Assembly: GCF_006716465.1 (NCBI RefSeq)
Contig: NZ_VFPB01000001.1
Span: forward strand, 840,983-904,982
Direction: 5' to 3'
Length of the DNA: 64,000 bases
From: Pseudoxanthomonas sp. 3HH-4
GTDB taxonomy: Bacteria > Pseudomonadota > Gammaproteobacteria > Xanthomonadales > Xanthomonadaceae
Made by a program: the position numbers and the translations under genes. Shown piece after piece: positions 8,002-16,353 of the stretch (position 1 is the first letter of the stretch; the number at the start of each line of letters is the position of its first letter). Under the pieces are notes generated by a model that saw only the letters and a list, made by a program, of their open reading frames with translations, made no database searches and was not told the DNA's origin.

Positions 8002-8886
8002 ATGAGGTTGCAGCGCATGAAGGTCATTTCCCCCCTGCTCCTGATCGCGATGGCGGTCATCCTTGGCGGTTGCGATGCACCGGCTCAGCGAGGTGCGGAT
8101 ACCACGGAGCAGGCGACGTCCCCCGAGAATAAGGAAGAAGACATGTCAGAGCTGAAGCCGCCCTCCGCGGACAGCGTGTTGTATTTCATCTACCAGCGCG
8201 ACGGCGACGGTGCGGTCAGTTACAAGATCGATGGTGGCGCCACCGTCAGCTACTGGTACGGCCACGAGTTCGATCTCGATGGCAAGCATTACTTCACCGG
8301 CTTCGGTGCCAAGACCCAGGGCGAGGGCCCGGACGGCGATGACGGCATGATGGATCCGGAACACGTCGCCATTTCGCAGGCGACTTTCACGCGCGTCGAG
8401 AAGGACGGCAAGCAGGCATGGTCGAAGCCGGATACAGATGGCTATGTCGGGGAGTTCGGACGACTGGGGCGCGCGGACGAGGTCGATACGTCGCGCAAGG
8501 CGCACGGGTACGCAACTGACGATGGTCGCTACGTGCTGGCCGTTCCCACGCGCGATTTCATGAATGGCGAGGAGGTGCAGTCGTTCGCCATGTTCCTCTT
8601 CGATCCCGATGGCAAGGACGCGTTGTCGTTCCGCCAGTGGGGCTACGTTGGCAGTGTGCGCGTTGGCGGGGACAATCAGGCGGCCTGCAGTGACGGTCAT
8701 GTGATGCCCTGCACGGCCAGCACCGGCGACCTGGCCTTCGAGCGGGCGTCGGACGGCGGACTGCCGGCGTTGAAAGTCACCCCCTCGGGAAACACGAATG
8801 CCGGTCCCGGCAAGGTACGTACGCTCGGGCCCGCGGATGCGGTAACCTACCGCTTCGACGCGAATGCAGAGCGCTACACGCCCTGA
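8002..8886 (+). CDS. Putative immunity lipoprotein for the peptidoglycan hydrolase effector
   Basis: The 294-residue lipoprotein has a lipobox ILGGC (Cys about residue 21). A short acidic linker (EQATSPENKEEDM) and a soluble domain rich in Gly/Asp follow (YQRDGDGAVSYKIDGG, GKHYFTGFGAKTQGEG, FAMFLFDPDGKD). I start it at ATG 8002, which has a GGAG 8-11 bases upstream. Earlier in-frame codons belong to the end of the previous gene. It precedes the hydrolase by 96 bases, mirroring the two lipase cassettes, although the sequence is unrelated to those immunity lipoproteins. By analogy with T4SS immunity lipoproteins that block peptidoglycan hydrolases in the periplasm, it probably protects the producer. 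This is inference from position. Confidence 0.6.
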   Translation: MRLQRMKVISPLLLIAMAVILGGCDAPAQRGADTTEQATSPENKEEDMSELKPPSADSVLYFIYQRDGDGAVSYKIDGGATVSYWYGHEFDLDGKHYFTGFGAKTQGEGPDGDDGMMDPEHVAISQATFTRVEKDGKQAWSKPDTDGYVGEFGRLGRADEVDTSRKAHGYATDDGRYVLAVPTRDFMNGEEVQSFAMFLFDPDGKDALSFRQWGYVGSVRVGGDNQAACSDGHVMPCTASTGDLAFERASDGGLPALKVTPSGNTNAGPGKVRTLGPADAVTYRFDANAERYTP

Positions 8887-8982
8887 ACCTTTCGAGTTGA
8901 CCGTCCTGTACAAGGCTCACGGATCGAGCCCGGTTGACGTCCTGCGACCTACGGTCGCGAACATCAGCAAGAGGAGCCAGTG

Positions 8983-10824
8983 ATGGCCAATGACTACACC
9001 CGTGAACAGATCCTCGATATCGTCGAACGCCAAGCACAGGCGAGCGGCATTCCCCGCGAGGACTTCCTGCGGTTCGCCTACATCGAGACGGGCGGCCGCT
9101 TCAACCCGGATGCGAGCAACCCCAGTGGTGCGAAGGGGTTGTTTCAGTTCATGCCGCGCACGGCGGAGGATTACGGCATCACGGGGCAAGAATTCGATCC
9201 CGTGCAGAGTACGCGTGCGGCTGCAGCGCTGTACCAGGACAATCTCGCGGACATCAGCCGCAGGCAGCAGCGTAGCGGTCACGATTTTCTGTCAGGAAAC
9301 GAGACGCCAAGCGGGCTCGATCTTTATCTTGCTCACCAGCAGGGCGCTGCTGGCTATGAGTCTGTGCAAAGCGCCATCGTGACGGGAGAGTTCTCGCTCA
9401 CAAGTACCCGGCGGAACATATTGGGGAACATCAGCGCCAGTGATGTCGAGAGACTGACAGGGCGCAAGCCTGCAGAACTTCGCGGACTCGATGACCGCGA
9501 ACTGGCGACCACGTTCTCGCAGTATTGGAACACCAAGTACGCCGCCATCAGCATTCCCGATCGCGGCATCCAGGCCAGCCAGCCCGATGCGGCCGTGCGC
9601 GAGCGCACTTCACCGCTGGCCGATGGCGTGCTGCAGAACGGCGAGCGGGGCGAAGAGGTGCGCGCCTTGCAGACGTCGCTGAACCAGCTTGGATTTCGCG
9701 ATGGCCAAGGCGCAGAGCTGGAGACGCGCTCGGGCATCTACGGCGGCAGGACGCAGGAGGCCGTCCGCGCTTTCCAGACAGCGAATCAGCTGGAAGCCAC
9801 CGGCAACGCCGACACTCGCACGCGCGAAGCCATCACGCAGCAACTCGCGTTGCCAGAACAGGAGCGCAACCGCGCCCAGTCGGGGGAAACGCAACAGCGC
9901 GATGGCGGGTTGGCCTGGCCGACGCCGGGCAATCGCGACATCAATGAAGCCGACAAGGCACGCGAGGGGCGCGGCGAGTTCGGCACGCCACGCAGTGGCG
10001 GCCGGCGCCATGGCGGCATCGACATCCAGGGCGATGTCGGCGACCCCGTGGTGGCCGTCGCGAGCGGAACGGTGGTGGTGCGGCCGAACAACGGTGCGGC
10101 GGGTAATACCGTGCACGTTCGGCATGACGACGGCACGCTGACCAAGTACTTCCATTTGGATGAGTTCAGCGTGCGAAACGGTCAGCGCGTGGATGTTGGG
10201 CAGCAGATCGGCACCATGGGCAGGACTGGCAATACGCCTGCCCAGGGCGACACACACCTGCACTTCGAGATGTGGCGGGACGGCCGGCAGGTCGATCCTA
10301 TGCCGCACCTGCGCGGCGCCGAGCGCGACGCGGCGGTACCCGCACGATCGACCGCACCCGAGGCGTTGCGAGATGGAGCATCGGGGGCATCGGTACGCGA
10401 ACTGCAGCAGCAGCTCAATCAGCTCGGCTATCGGGGCGCCGATGGCAAGCCACTGGAGACCACGTCCGGCAAATTCGGTCCCCAGACCGAGCACGCACTG
10501 CGCGCGTTCCAGGCCGATCAGGGATTGAAGGTGGATGGCGTTTACGGCGACCGCTCCCGCGAGGCCATCGCTGCCGCGACGCGTGATGCGGCTCGCAGTC
10601 CGGCGGAGATGGGTGTCTCGCCCCAAGGCGCGCGCAATGAAGATGCGCAACGCTCGTTCGTCGACCGCATGTTCTCCGCCATGCACGGTGGAGACGATCG
10701 TGCCATGCGCCAGGCCTTGGACGACTACCTGAAGACGCCCGCAGGCCAGGGGTGGCAGAAAGAACAGGCCGTGACCGATCAGCAGACCGTGCAGCCACGC
10801 GACCAGACCGGCCCTTCCCGCTGA
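8983..10824 (+). CDS. Modular peptidoglycan hydrolase T4SS effector (SLT + M23)
   Basis: The 613-residue enzyme has no signal peptide. The domains are as follows. Residues 1-130 are lytic transglycosylase-like (YIETGGRFNPDA with catalytic Glu35, SGAKGLFQFMP). Residues 215-288 are a peptidoglycan-binding domain. Residues 335-440 are an M23 (LytM) peptidase with His343 and Asp347 in RRHGGIDI and His425/His427 in THLHFEM. Residues 462-532 are a second peptidoglycan-binding domain. Residues 557-600 are the tail shared with both lipases (TPAGQGW). It should cut both the glycan strand and a peptide bond. ATG 8983 is preferred over GTG 8980 because GAGGAG (8971-8976) then has proper spacing. Lack of a Sec signal plus an immunity lipoprotein upstream argues for T4SS delivery rather than cell-wall housekeeping. 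I see no XVIPCD motif. Confidence 0.8.
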   Translation: MANDYTREQILDIVERQAQASGIPREDFLRFAYIETGGRFNPDASNPSGAKGLFQFMPRTAEDYGITGQEFDPVQSTRAAAALYQDNLADISRRQQRSGHDFLSGNETPSGLDLYLAHQQGAAGYESVQSAIVTGEFSLTSTRRNILGNISASDVERLTGRKPAELRGLDDRELATTFSQYWNTKYAAISIPDRGIQASQPDAAVRERTSPLADGVLQNGERGEEVRALQTSLNQLGFRDGQGAELETRSGIYGGRTQEAVRAFQTANQLEATGNADTRTREAITQQLALPEQERNRAQSGETQQRDGGLAWPTPGNRDINEADKAREGRGEFGTPRSGGRRHGGIDIQGDVGDPVVAVASGTVVVRPNNGAAGNTVHVRHDDGTLTKYFHLDEFSVRNGQRVDVGQQIGTMGRTGNTPAQGDTHLHFEMWRDGRQVDPMPHLRGAERDAAVPARSTAPEALRDGASGASVRELQQQLNQLGYRGADGKPLETTSGKFGPQTEHALRAFQADQGLKVDGVYGDRSREAIAAATRDAARSPAEMGVSPQGARNEDAQRSFVDRMFSAMHGGDDRAMRQALDDYLKTPAGQGWQKEQAVTDQQTVQPRDQTGPSR

Positions 10825-11426
10825 CGGCGAAGCAGGATGGCGGATCGGGTAGCGTGGCCCGGTCCGCCCTCTCTTGGAACGCACCGGCGTCGTGGACGGC
10901 TCAGGGCACCCGAACGCGGCCACTTGGCGCCCCTGTTCACCCGCGCCCAGCACTCTGCTAAAACGCAGCGAGATGTCAGCCAGGCCGGAAGGCGCGGTCG
11001 AGCGCTTGGGCATCGGAGCGGTACAAGGGGGATGGCCGGTTCACGCTGCACGCAACCAGCGTGGCGTTTACGGTGCGTCGCGCCGCAGGCGCCAGCCCAG
11101 GCTGCAGCCTGGGCAGTCCGGGTACATCACCAGCGTGGTGATCCAGCAGATGGGTGAGCCGAGCGGCAGGGCGTAGATGAAGTGCAGTCCCGGCAACCAC
11201 GGGACGGTCATGTCGGCGGACCAGCAGCAGGACCTGGGAGGCATCGGCCGCGATGGCGTGGATGCGCAGAACGGCTTCGAGCGAAGGGCAGGAATAGCCC
11301 TGACGGATCATCGGCGTGGCGACATCATCTGCCTGGCCAAGCAATGCATTGCGGATATCGAGCAGATCTGCGGCTGCAGTCCTGAAGGCGGCAGGCCTCG
11401 TCGGGCCGGCCGCACACCTGGCGGGG
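10825..11426. other. Gap between effector island and clp; possible broken minus-strand gene
   Basis: No convincing intact gene is visible. On the minus strand, one frame over about 11185-11426 looks protein-like (LLDIRNALLGQADDVATP, IHAIAADASQVLLLVRRHD). A second minus frame, 11068-11211, gives a 47-codon ORF from ATG 11211 with a hydrophobic run (HFIYALPLGSPICWITTLV) and a CPGC motif ending GWRLRRDAP. The two adjoin near 11185, so a single frameshift could join them into one gene of about 120 codons lying directly downstream of clp. From 10825 to 11067 I see nothing I can support. Confidence 0.35.
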
Positions 11427-12113
11427 TCAGCGGGTGCCGTACAGCACGACGGTCTTGCCGCGCGCATGCAGGGAGCCATCGGCCTGCAGCTTCTTCAGTA
11501 CACGGCCCGCCATCTCGCGCGAACAGCCCACCAGGCGGGCGAGTTCCTGGCGCGAGACGCGCAGCTGGGTGCCTTGGGGGTGACTCATCGCTTCCGGTTC
11601 GCGGGCGAGATCATGCAGGGTGCGTACGATACGGTCGGTCACATCGAGGAACGCGAGGCGGCTGGCCTTGCGGCTGGTGTCCAGCAGGCGCCGCGAGAGC
11701 TGCGCGCCGATCGCGTACAGCAGCTTGGGGGCATCGGCCGACAGCGTGCCCATGAACAGCTGGTGCAGGCGTTCGTAGCTGATTTCGGCCAGTTCGCACT
11801 GGGTGCGGGTGCGCAGGATCACTTCCCGGCGGTCCGACTCGATGAATAGCCCCATCTCGCCGACGAATTCACCGGAACCGAAGTAGCCGAGCACCAGCTC
11901 ACGGTCGTCGTCTTCCTCGGTGATGATGCTGACCGAGCCGCTGACCACGTAGTACAGCGTGCCCGCCGGGTCGCCGGGGCGGAAGACGTCGGCGCGGGCC
12001 GGGTAGCGGCGCCGATGGCTGTGGGCCAGGAAGCGCTCAAGCGTGGCGTTGTCCGGCGTCAGGGGGCTGGCGGCGGGGCGAGCAGGGGCTGAAAGGGGGA
12101 TGCCTGGGCTCAT
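11427..12113 (-). CDS. clp: Clp, CRP/FNR-family global regulator
   Basis: The 228-residue protein has a cyclic-nucleotide-binding beta-roll (about 25-130, RRRYPARADVFRPGDPAGT, YFGSGEFVGEMGLFIES) and a C-terminal helix-turn-helix (about 180-210, VSRQELARLVGCSREMAGRV). It is nearly identical to Xanthomonas Clp over its length, differing mainly in the first 25 residues. Xanthomonas Clp is a CRP homologue that responds to cyclic di-GMP and controls exoenzymes, exopolysaccharide and virulence. I start it at ATG 12113 by comparison with that family length (about 230). The long open frame upstream is antisense to speD. It is divergent from speD across a 186-base region that must hold both promoters. 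Confidence 0.93.
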   Translation of the reverse strand: MSPGIPLSAPARPAASPLTPDNATLERFLAHSHRRRYPARADVFRPGDPAGTLYYVVSGSVSIITEEDDDRELVLGYFGSGEFVGEMGLFIESDRREVILRTRTQCELAEISYERLHQLFMGTLSADAPKLLYAIGAQLSRRLLDTSRKASRLAFLDVTDRIVRTLHDLAREPEAMSHPQGTQLRVSRQELARLVGCSREMAGRVLKKLQADGSLHARGKTVVLYGTR

Positions 12114-12299
12114 GGTGGTCACGGCTTGTAATTCAGGAAGCTTAGTCCGAATACGTGGCCCACGGCAAACGCAGGCCATGCAAGGGCTGGGCCAGTCCTG
12201 CGGCGGCCCGCCGACGCGCGGCCGCGGACATTTCGCTGTCACCCCATATGGCGCATAATCCGCCCCCTCATCCGACACCCCCGAAGAGGGATCACCGCC

Positions 12300-13094
12300 G
12301 TGGTAAAACCCCTGCCTCGCCTGCGGCTGCAAGGCTTCAACAACCTCACCAAGGCGCTGAGCTTCAACATCTACGACGTGTGCTATGCCTCGTCCGAGGA
12401 CGAGCGTCGCCGGTACATCGAGTACATCGACGAGGAATACAACGCCGATCGTCTGACCCAGATCCTGACGGATGTGGCGGAGATCATCGGCGCCAACATC
12501 CTGAACGTGGCCCGCCAGGACTACGACCCGCAAGGTGCGTCGGTGACGATCCTCATCTCCGAGGAGCCGGTGATCGACAAGAAGGATGCGGGCAAGGAGA
12601 TCATCTCCGACGCGGTGGTCGCCCACATGGACAAGTCCCACATCACGGTGCACACGTATCCGGAAACCCATCCGGACAACGGCATCGCGACCTTCCGTGC
12701 CGACATCGACGTGGCGACCTGCGGCGTGATCTCGCCGCTGAAAGCCCTGAACTACCTGATCGAAAGCCTGGAATCCGACATCGTCATCATGGATTACCGC
12801 GTGCGCGGCTTCACTCGCGACGTGAAGGGCAAGAAGCACTACATCGACCACAAGATCAATTCGATCCAGGACTTCCTGGCCAAGAACATCAAGTCGCGCT
12901 ACGAGATGCTCGACGTGAACGTCTACCAGGAAAACATCTTCCACACGAAGATGCACCTGAAGGAGTTCGACCTCGACAACTACCTGTTCGAGGAGAAGGC
13001 CAAGAACCTGTCGTTCAAGGAGCGCATGAAGATCGAAGCGCGCCTGAAGCGGGAGATCGAAGAGCTGTATCACGGGCGCAACCTGCCGGAATGA
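12300..13094 (+). CDS. speD: S-adenosylmethionine decarboxylase proenzyme
   Basis: The 264-residue enzyme aligns end to end with the E. coli SpeD type: [53 protein letters not shown] core, [12 protein letters not shown] and HGRNLPE at the end. Self-cleavage at Ser113 (in [12 protein letters not shown]) generates the pyruvoyl cofactor. The product, decarboxylated AdoMet, donates aminopropyl groups for spermidine. The start is GTG 12300, and the length equals that of the E. coli enzyme. No spermidine synthase gene is nearby. The clp-speD neighbourhood is typical of Xanthomonadaceae. Confidence 0.96.
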   Translation: MVKPLPRLRLQGFNNLTKALSFNIYDVCYASSEDERRRYIEYIDEEYNADRLTQILTDVAEIIGANILNVARQDYDPQGASVTILISEEPVIDKKDAGKEIISDAVVAHMDKSHITVHTYPETHPDNGIATFRADIDVATCGVISPLKALNYLIESLESDIVIMDYRVRGFTRDVKGKKHYIDHKINSIQDFLAKNIKSRYEMLDVNVYQENIFHTKMHLKEFDLDNYLFEEKAKNLSFKERMKIEARLKREIEELYHGRNLPE

Positions 13095-13159
13095 CGGGTT
13101 GGCGACGGGTGCGGGTTACATCCGGTTCGGATGGCCAGCGCTAGTCTGTCCACGTACTT

Positions 13160-13212
13160 GGCGGGACGACCCGCCCGCGGCGCAGGCCGCGCATCAGGAC
13201 CGACGGCGGTCC
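13160..13212 (+). promoter_or_regulatory. Guanidine-II (mini-ykkC) riboswitch
   Basis: There are two perfect 6-bp hairpins with ACGR tetraloops. Hairpin 1 is GGCGGG-ACGA-CCCGCC (13160-13175). Hairpin 2 is GGACCG-ACGG-CGGTCC (13197-13212). A 21-base linker separates them. This is the defining architecture of the guanidine-II riboswitch class. Downstream, CCGGAA/TTCCGG (13211-13228) overlaps the foot of hairpin 2 and competes with CGGGCC/GGCCCG (13226-13249). A strong GAGGAGG ribosome binding site follows just before the exporter ATG at 13275. Guanidine binding by the paired loops should free translation of the exporter. The two ACGR stems are seen; the switching mechanism is inferred. Confidence 0.9.
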
Positions 13213-13274
13213 GGAACGCGAGTTCCGGGCCGTTTCGCGTTATGGCCCGGGCAACCAACCTGAGGAGGTGACGC

Positions 13275-13589
13275 ATGGCGTGGGTCTATCTGGTGCTGGC
13301 GGGATTGCTGGAAGTGGTGTGGGCGGTGGGTCTGAAGTATTCCGAGGGCTTCACTCGCCTGGTGCCCAGTGTGATCACCGCTGTGGCTGCCGCCGCCAGC
13401 TTCTGGCTGCTCGCGGTGGCGCTGAAGCACATCCCGCTGGGCACGGGCTATGTCATCTGGGTGGGAATCGGTGCCGTGGGTACGGCGTTCGTCGGCATGT
13501 GGCTGTTCCAGGAACCTGCCACGGCGGCGCGGCTCGTCTGCATAGGTCTGATCGTGGCGGGCATCATCGGCCTGAAGCTCGCGTCGTAG
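13275..13589 (+). CDS. sugE: SMR-family guanidinium exporter (Gdx/SugE)
   Basis: The 104-residue protein has four predicted transmembrane helices, the standard size for small multidrug resistance proteins. The conserved glutamate is in helix 1 ([20 protein letters not shown], Glu13). W-x-x-x-L-K and [16 protein letters not shown] in helix 3 mark the Gdx/SugE branch rather than EmrE. Gdx proteins export guanidinium in exchange for protons as dual-topology dimers. The guanidine-II riboswitch directly upstream supports that substrate. The start at ATG 13275 has an ideal GAGGAGGTG ribosome binding site. Confidence 0.93.
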   Translation: MAWVYLVLAGLLEVVWAVGLKYSEGFTRLVPSVITAVAAAASFWLLAVALKHIPLGTGYVIWVGIGAVGTAFVGMWLFQEPATAARLVCIGLIVAGIIGLKLAS

Positions 13590-13686
13590 CGTGCGCTGCG
13601 CGCTGAACCAGCGTCGCGCAAGGACAGGTCGCGTCGTACTTGCCCCGTTTCGCTTGGAGCAGCGCACGACGCCCTCACCGTGAAGC

Positions 13687-13704
13687 AGCGGAGCAAGCTC
13701 CGCT
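13687..13704. terminator. Hairpin between convergent sugE and coq7
   Basis: AGCGGAG-CAAG-CTCCGCT is a perfect 7-bp stem with a 4-base loop, lying between the ends of two convergent genes. It has no T-run on either side, so if it terminates transcription it does so inefficiently or with Rho. Confidence 0.35.
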
Positions 13705-13711
13705 CTAAGGA

Positions 13712-14353
13712 TCACACCCGGTAGGCGACCGCTTTCATCAGTTTGGAGGCCCCGGCCATTAGGGTCGGGATCGGCGCCGGTAAGAGGCGGGCGCCGGCTT
13801 CTTCGGCGTGTTCGGCGTGACGGGCTTCGTCGGCCTTCATGACCTGCAGGATCTCGCGGCTGCGCAGGTCGGCCGGTGGCAGGGCTTCCAGATGTTCGTC
13901 GAGGTGCGCCTCGACCTGGCGCTCGGTCTCGACCACGAATCCCAGGCTCCAGCCATCCCCGCGCAGGCCGGCGAGGGCGCCAAGTGCGTAGCTGCCCGCA
14001 TACCACAGCGGATTGAACAGGCTGGGTCGGCTGTCCAACTCGCGCAGGCGGTCCGCGCACCAGGCGAGATGATCGGTTTCTTCCTGGGCAGCCTCCAGCA
14101 GGTGGGCGCGGGTGGTGGCGTCGCGGGCCACCGCGGCTTGGCCGAAGTACAGGCCCTGGGCGCACACCTCGCCGACATGGTTGATGCGCATCAGGCCGGC
14201 GGCATGGCGTTGTTCGGTCGGTTCCAGGGCGACCTCGGGCGTATCGCCAGCGGGATTGGCGCGATGGGCAGGTGGGTTGCCGAAGACGGTATCCAGGCCG
14301 CGCTGGGCCTCCACCAGCCAATGATCGAGGGGCGAGAAGGTCCGCATGTTCAT
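13712..14353 (-). CDS. coq7: 3-demethoxyubiquinol 3-hydroxylase
   Basis: The 213-residue di-iron hydroxylase of ubiquinone biosynthesis has the EXXH ligands [19 protein letters not shown] (Glu and His region), [24 protein letters not shown] and [14 protein letters not shown]. It hydroxylates demethoxyubiquinol at the penultimate step. Starts at ATG 14353 and ATG 14347 (MNMRTF) are both possible. The upstream frame continues but runs into the rplM promoter, so I use 14353. It is convergent with sugE and divergent from rplM. Confidence 0.93.
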   Translation of the reverse strand: MNMRTFSPLDHWLVEAQRGLDTVFGNPPAHRANPAGDTPEVALEPTEQRHAAGLMRINHVGEVCAQGLYFGQAAVARDATTRAHLLEAAQEETDHLAWCADRLRELDSRPSLFNPLWYAGSYALGALAGLRGDGWSLGFVVETERQVEAHLDEHLEALPPADLRSREILQVMKADEARHAEHAEEAGARLLPAPIPTLMAGASKLMKAVAYRV

Positions 14354-14424
14354 GCGGCCATTGTGCCGTCTCGGCGGACCCCGCGTCTGCCCCGGGAGAT
14401 CCCACGGAGCGAGGATGCCCAGGG

Positions 14425-14453
14425 TTGCGCACTGCGCCAAGGGGCCGTACAAT
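14425..14453 (+). promoter_or_regulatory. Likely sigma-70 promoter for rplM-rpsI
   Basis: A TTGCGC (-35) and TACAAT (-10) are separated by exactly 17 bases. They lie about 90 bases before the rplM ATG and are oriented away from coq7, whose 5' end is close by. The leader of about 80 bases is long enough for ribosomal-protein autoregulation, but I see no specific structure. Confidence 0.55.
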
Positions 14454-14543
14454 CCCGCGTCTTCCGTTTCACCCTTCACAACGCGTGGCAAAGTTCCGCC
14501 GGTGCAACCGCGGAATCCGCCCGACCAGACACATGAGATCCAC

Positions 14544-14972
14544 ATGAGCACCTTTACCGCCAAGTCCGAGACCGTCCAGCGTGACTGGTACGTCGTCGAC
14601 GCAGCAGGCAAGACCCTTGGTCGCCTGTCCACCGAGCTGGCCCGCCGCCTCCGCGGCAAGCACAAGCCCGTCTATACCCCTCACGTTGATACCGGCGACT
14701 ATCTTGTCGTCATCAACGCCGAGAAGATCCACGTCACCGGCAACAAGCTGGCCGACAAGAAGTACCACCGCTTCACGGGCTATATCGGCAACCTGAAGAC
14801 CGAGACGCTGGCGCAGGCGCTGGAGCGCCACCCGGAGCGCGTCATCGAAACCGCCGTGAAGGGCATGCTGCCGAAGGGTCCACTGGGCCGCGACATGTAT
14901 CGCAAGCTCAAGGTCTACGCCGGCCCGAATCATCCGCACGCCGCTCAGCAGCCGCAGGTCCTGGACATCTAA
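14544..14972 (+). CDS. rplM: 50S ribosomal protein L13
   Basis: The 142-residue L13 has the typical beginning [19 protein letters not shown] and the signature [18 protein letters not shown] near the end, followed by [14 protein letters not shown]. The length equals the bacterial norm. The ATG at 14544 comes 8 bases after a GAGATCC region. Longer in-frame upstream codons are not part of the family. It lies 2 bases ahead of rpsI and is co-transcribed with it, as in most proteobacteria. Confidence 0.97.
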   Translation: MSTFTAKSETVQRDWYVVDAAGKTLGRLSTELARRLRGKHKPVYTPHVDTGDYLVVINAEKIHVTGNKLADKKYHRFTGYIGNLKTETLAQALERHPERVIETAVKGMLPKGPLGRDMYRKLKVYAGPNHPHAAQQPQVLDI

Positions 14973-14974
14973 TC

Positions 14975-15367
14975 ATGGCTATCACTCAGAACTACGGCAC
15001 CGGCCGTCGCAAGTCCTCCACCGCCCGCGTGTTCCTGCGCAAGGGCACCGGCACCATCACCGTCAACGACCGTCCGCTGGACGAGTTCTTCGGCCGTGAA
15101 ACCGCGCGCATGATCGTGCGCCAGCCGCTGGAGCTGACCAAGAACACCGAGAGCTTCGACATCAAGGTCACCACGACCGGCGGCGGCACCACCGGCCAAG
15201 CCGGCGCCATCCGCCTGGGCATCGCCCGCGCTCTGGTCGAGTACGACGAAACCCTGAAGAACGAGCTGCGCAAGGCGGGCTTCATGACCCGTGATGCGCG
15301 CGAAGTCGAGCGCAAGAAGGTTGGCCTGCACAAGGCGCGTCGCGCCACGCAGTTCTCCAAGCGCTAA
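14975..15367 (+). CDS. rpsI: 30S ribosomal protein S9
   Basis: The 130-residue S9 shows the signature [16 protein letters not shown] at the start, [19 protein letters not shown] in the middle and the basic C-terminal tail [17 protein letters not shown] that reaches the decoding centre. It is the second gene of the rplM-rpsI operon. The tRNA-Gln gene follows 33 bases later. Confidence 0.97.
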   Translation: MAITQNYGTGRRKSSTARVFLRKGTGTITVNDRPLDEFFGRETARMIVRQPLELTKNTESFDIKVTTTGGGTTGQAGAIRLGIARALVEYDETLKNELRKAGFMTRDAREVERKKVGLHKARRATQFSKR

Positions 15368-15400
15368 CAGACGCGTTACACTACGCGTCACTGGTTATAC

Positions 15401-15475
15401 AGCCCCGTCGCCAAGCGGTAAGGCACCTGACTCTGACTCAGGCATTCGGTGGTTCGAATCCATCCGGGGCTGCCA
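15401..15475 (+). tRNA. tRNA-Gln (anticodon CTG)
   Basis: The complete cloverleaf is 75 bases including the encoded CCA. The acceptor stem is AGCCCCG/CGGGGCT with discriminator G, the D arm lies around CGCCAAGCGGTAAGGC, and the anticodon stem is CCTGA/TCAGG with loop CTCTGAC, giving anticodon CTG. The T arm is GGTTCGAATCC. No direct repeat of its 3' end was noticed in the window, so it is not an obvious attachment site. It may be read through from rpsI. Confidence 0.95.
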
Positions 15476-15503
15476 ACTCGAAGTCCACTGGACATCCGCA
15501 AAA

Positions 15504-15525
15504 GCCCGCCTCCGGCGGGTTTTTG
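15504..15525 (+). terminator. Intrinsic terminator after tRNA-Gln
   Basis: GCCCGCC-TCC-GGCGGGT is followed by TTTTT, a classic rho-independent terminator. It ends the rplM-rpsI-tRNA unit about 30 bases past the tRNA. Confidence 0.85.
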
Positions 15526-15537
15526 CGTTTAGGGGTC

Positions 15538-16290
15538 ATGCCGATGGTCGCGATGTTCCAACCTCCGTTCTGCCCCGCCGACGAGGCCGTGCGCCGCGTG
15601 CAGGAGCGAGGCTACGCCGTGCTCGAGCCGAGGGTCATGGCCGACGCCGTCGCGGCTGACCTCCAATCGCTCGATGCCCTGCTACCCAGCTGGGATCGGC
15701 TCGAGGTGGATGGTTACCTCAAGGATGGCGGCCGCTATCGGCGTCGTCGCCACTCCTGCTTCGTTGTCGATGGCGGCGGCGTGCAGCAGGCAACGCACCG
15801 GGCGCACTGGCAGTCGCTGGACTACAACGCACTGCATGGCGGCATGCAGCGCTGGTTCGAGCCGATCGAAACGGTGGTCGCTTCGGATCCGGCCTGGAGG
15901 CAATTGCTGCTGGGACTGGGCCGCTGGTGCTCCGCACTGAAGGGCGAACGCCCGTGGTACGTCGAAGCGCACCAGTTCCGCATCGATACCACCGACGGCA
16001 TCGGCCGGCCGACCCCGGAAGGCGCGCATCGCGATGGCGTGGATTTCGTCGCCGTGCTGCTGCTGGATCGACAGGGCATAAAAGGCGGTGAAACCCGGGT
16101 GTTCGCTGCCGCCGGGCCCGACGGGCAACGCTTTACGCTCGAGGCGCCCTGGTCGTTGCTGTTCCTCGACGACGAGCGCGTCATCCACGAATCCACCCCC
16201 ATCCAGCCCCTGGGCGAGCAGGGGCATCGCGATACGCTTGTGCTGACCTTCCGCAAGGATGGGTTCCAGGGCGATCCTGCCGCCGGCTGA
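15538..16290 (+). CDS. 2-oxoglutarate/Fe(II) dioxygenase family protein (2OG-Fe_3)
   Basis: The protein has about 250 residues. The metal-binding pattern is His-x-Asp in EGAHRDGVDFVAVLLLDR (about residue 160) and a distal His in DDERVIHESTPIQPL (about 218), followed by Arg in HRDTLVLTFRK. GGETRVFA between them fits the jelly-roll core. This layout matches the small 2OG-Fe family that includes bacterial amino-acid hydroxylases such as isoleucine dioxygenase, so a free amino acid is a reasonable substrate guess, but it is not shown. ATG 15538 (MPMVAMFQPPF) is preferred. Codons from 15523 overlap the terminator's downstream flank. It stands alone between the tRNA terminator and the FAH gene. Confidence 0.7.
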   Translation: MPMVAMFQPPFCPADEAVRRVQERGYAVLEPRVMADAVAADLQSLDALLPSWDRLEVDGYLKDGGRYRRRRHSCFVVDGGGVQQATHRAHWQSLDYNALHGGMQRWFEPIETVVASDPAWRQLLLGLGRWCSALKGERPWYVEAHQFRIDTTDGIGRPTPEGAHRDGVDFVAVLLLDRQGIKGGETRVFAAAGPDGQRFTLEAPWSLLFLDDERVIHESTPIQPLGEQGHRDTLVLTFRKDGFQGDPAAG

Positions 16291-16353
16291 CCGGCGCGCG
16301 CATTTCGTTACAATTGAAACCATGGCGCGTGGGCGCCGGCATCTGGAGTTCCG

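Noticed and set aside
12114-13073. Minus-strand open frame that would extend Clp to 548 residues.
   Set aside because: It is antisense to speD, reads as low-complexity Val/His/Asp-rich sequence, and Clp of the normal length starts at 12113.
15401-15475. tRNA-Gln as an integration site for an island.
   Set aside because: No integrase gene and no repeat of the tRNA 3' end were found in the flanks. The neighbours are conserved housekeeping genes.
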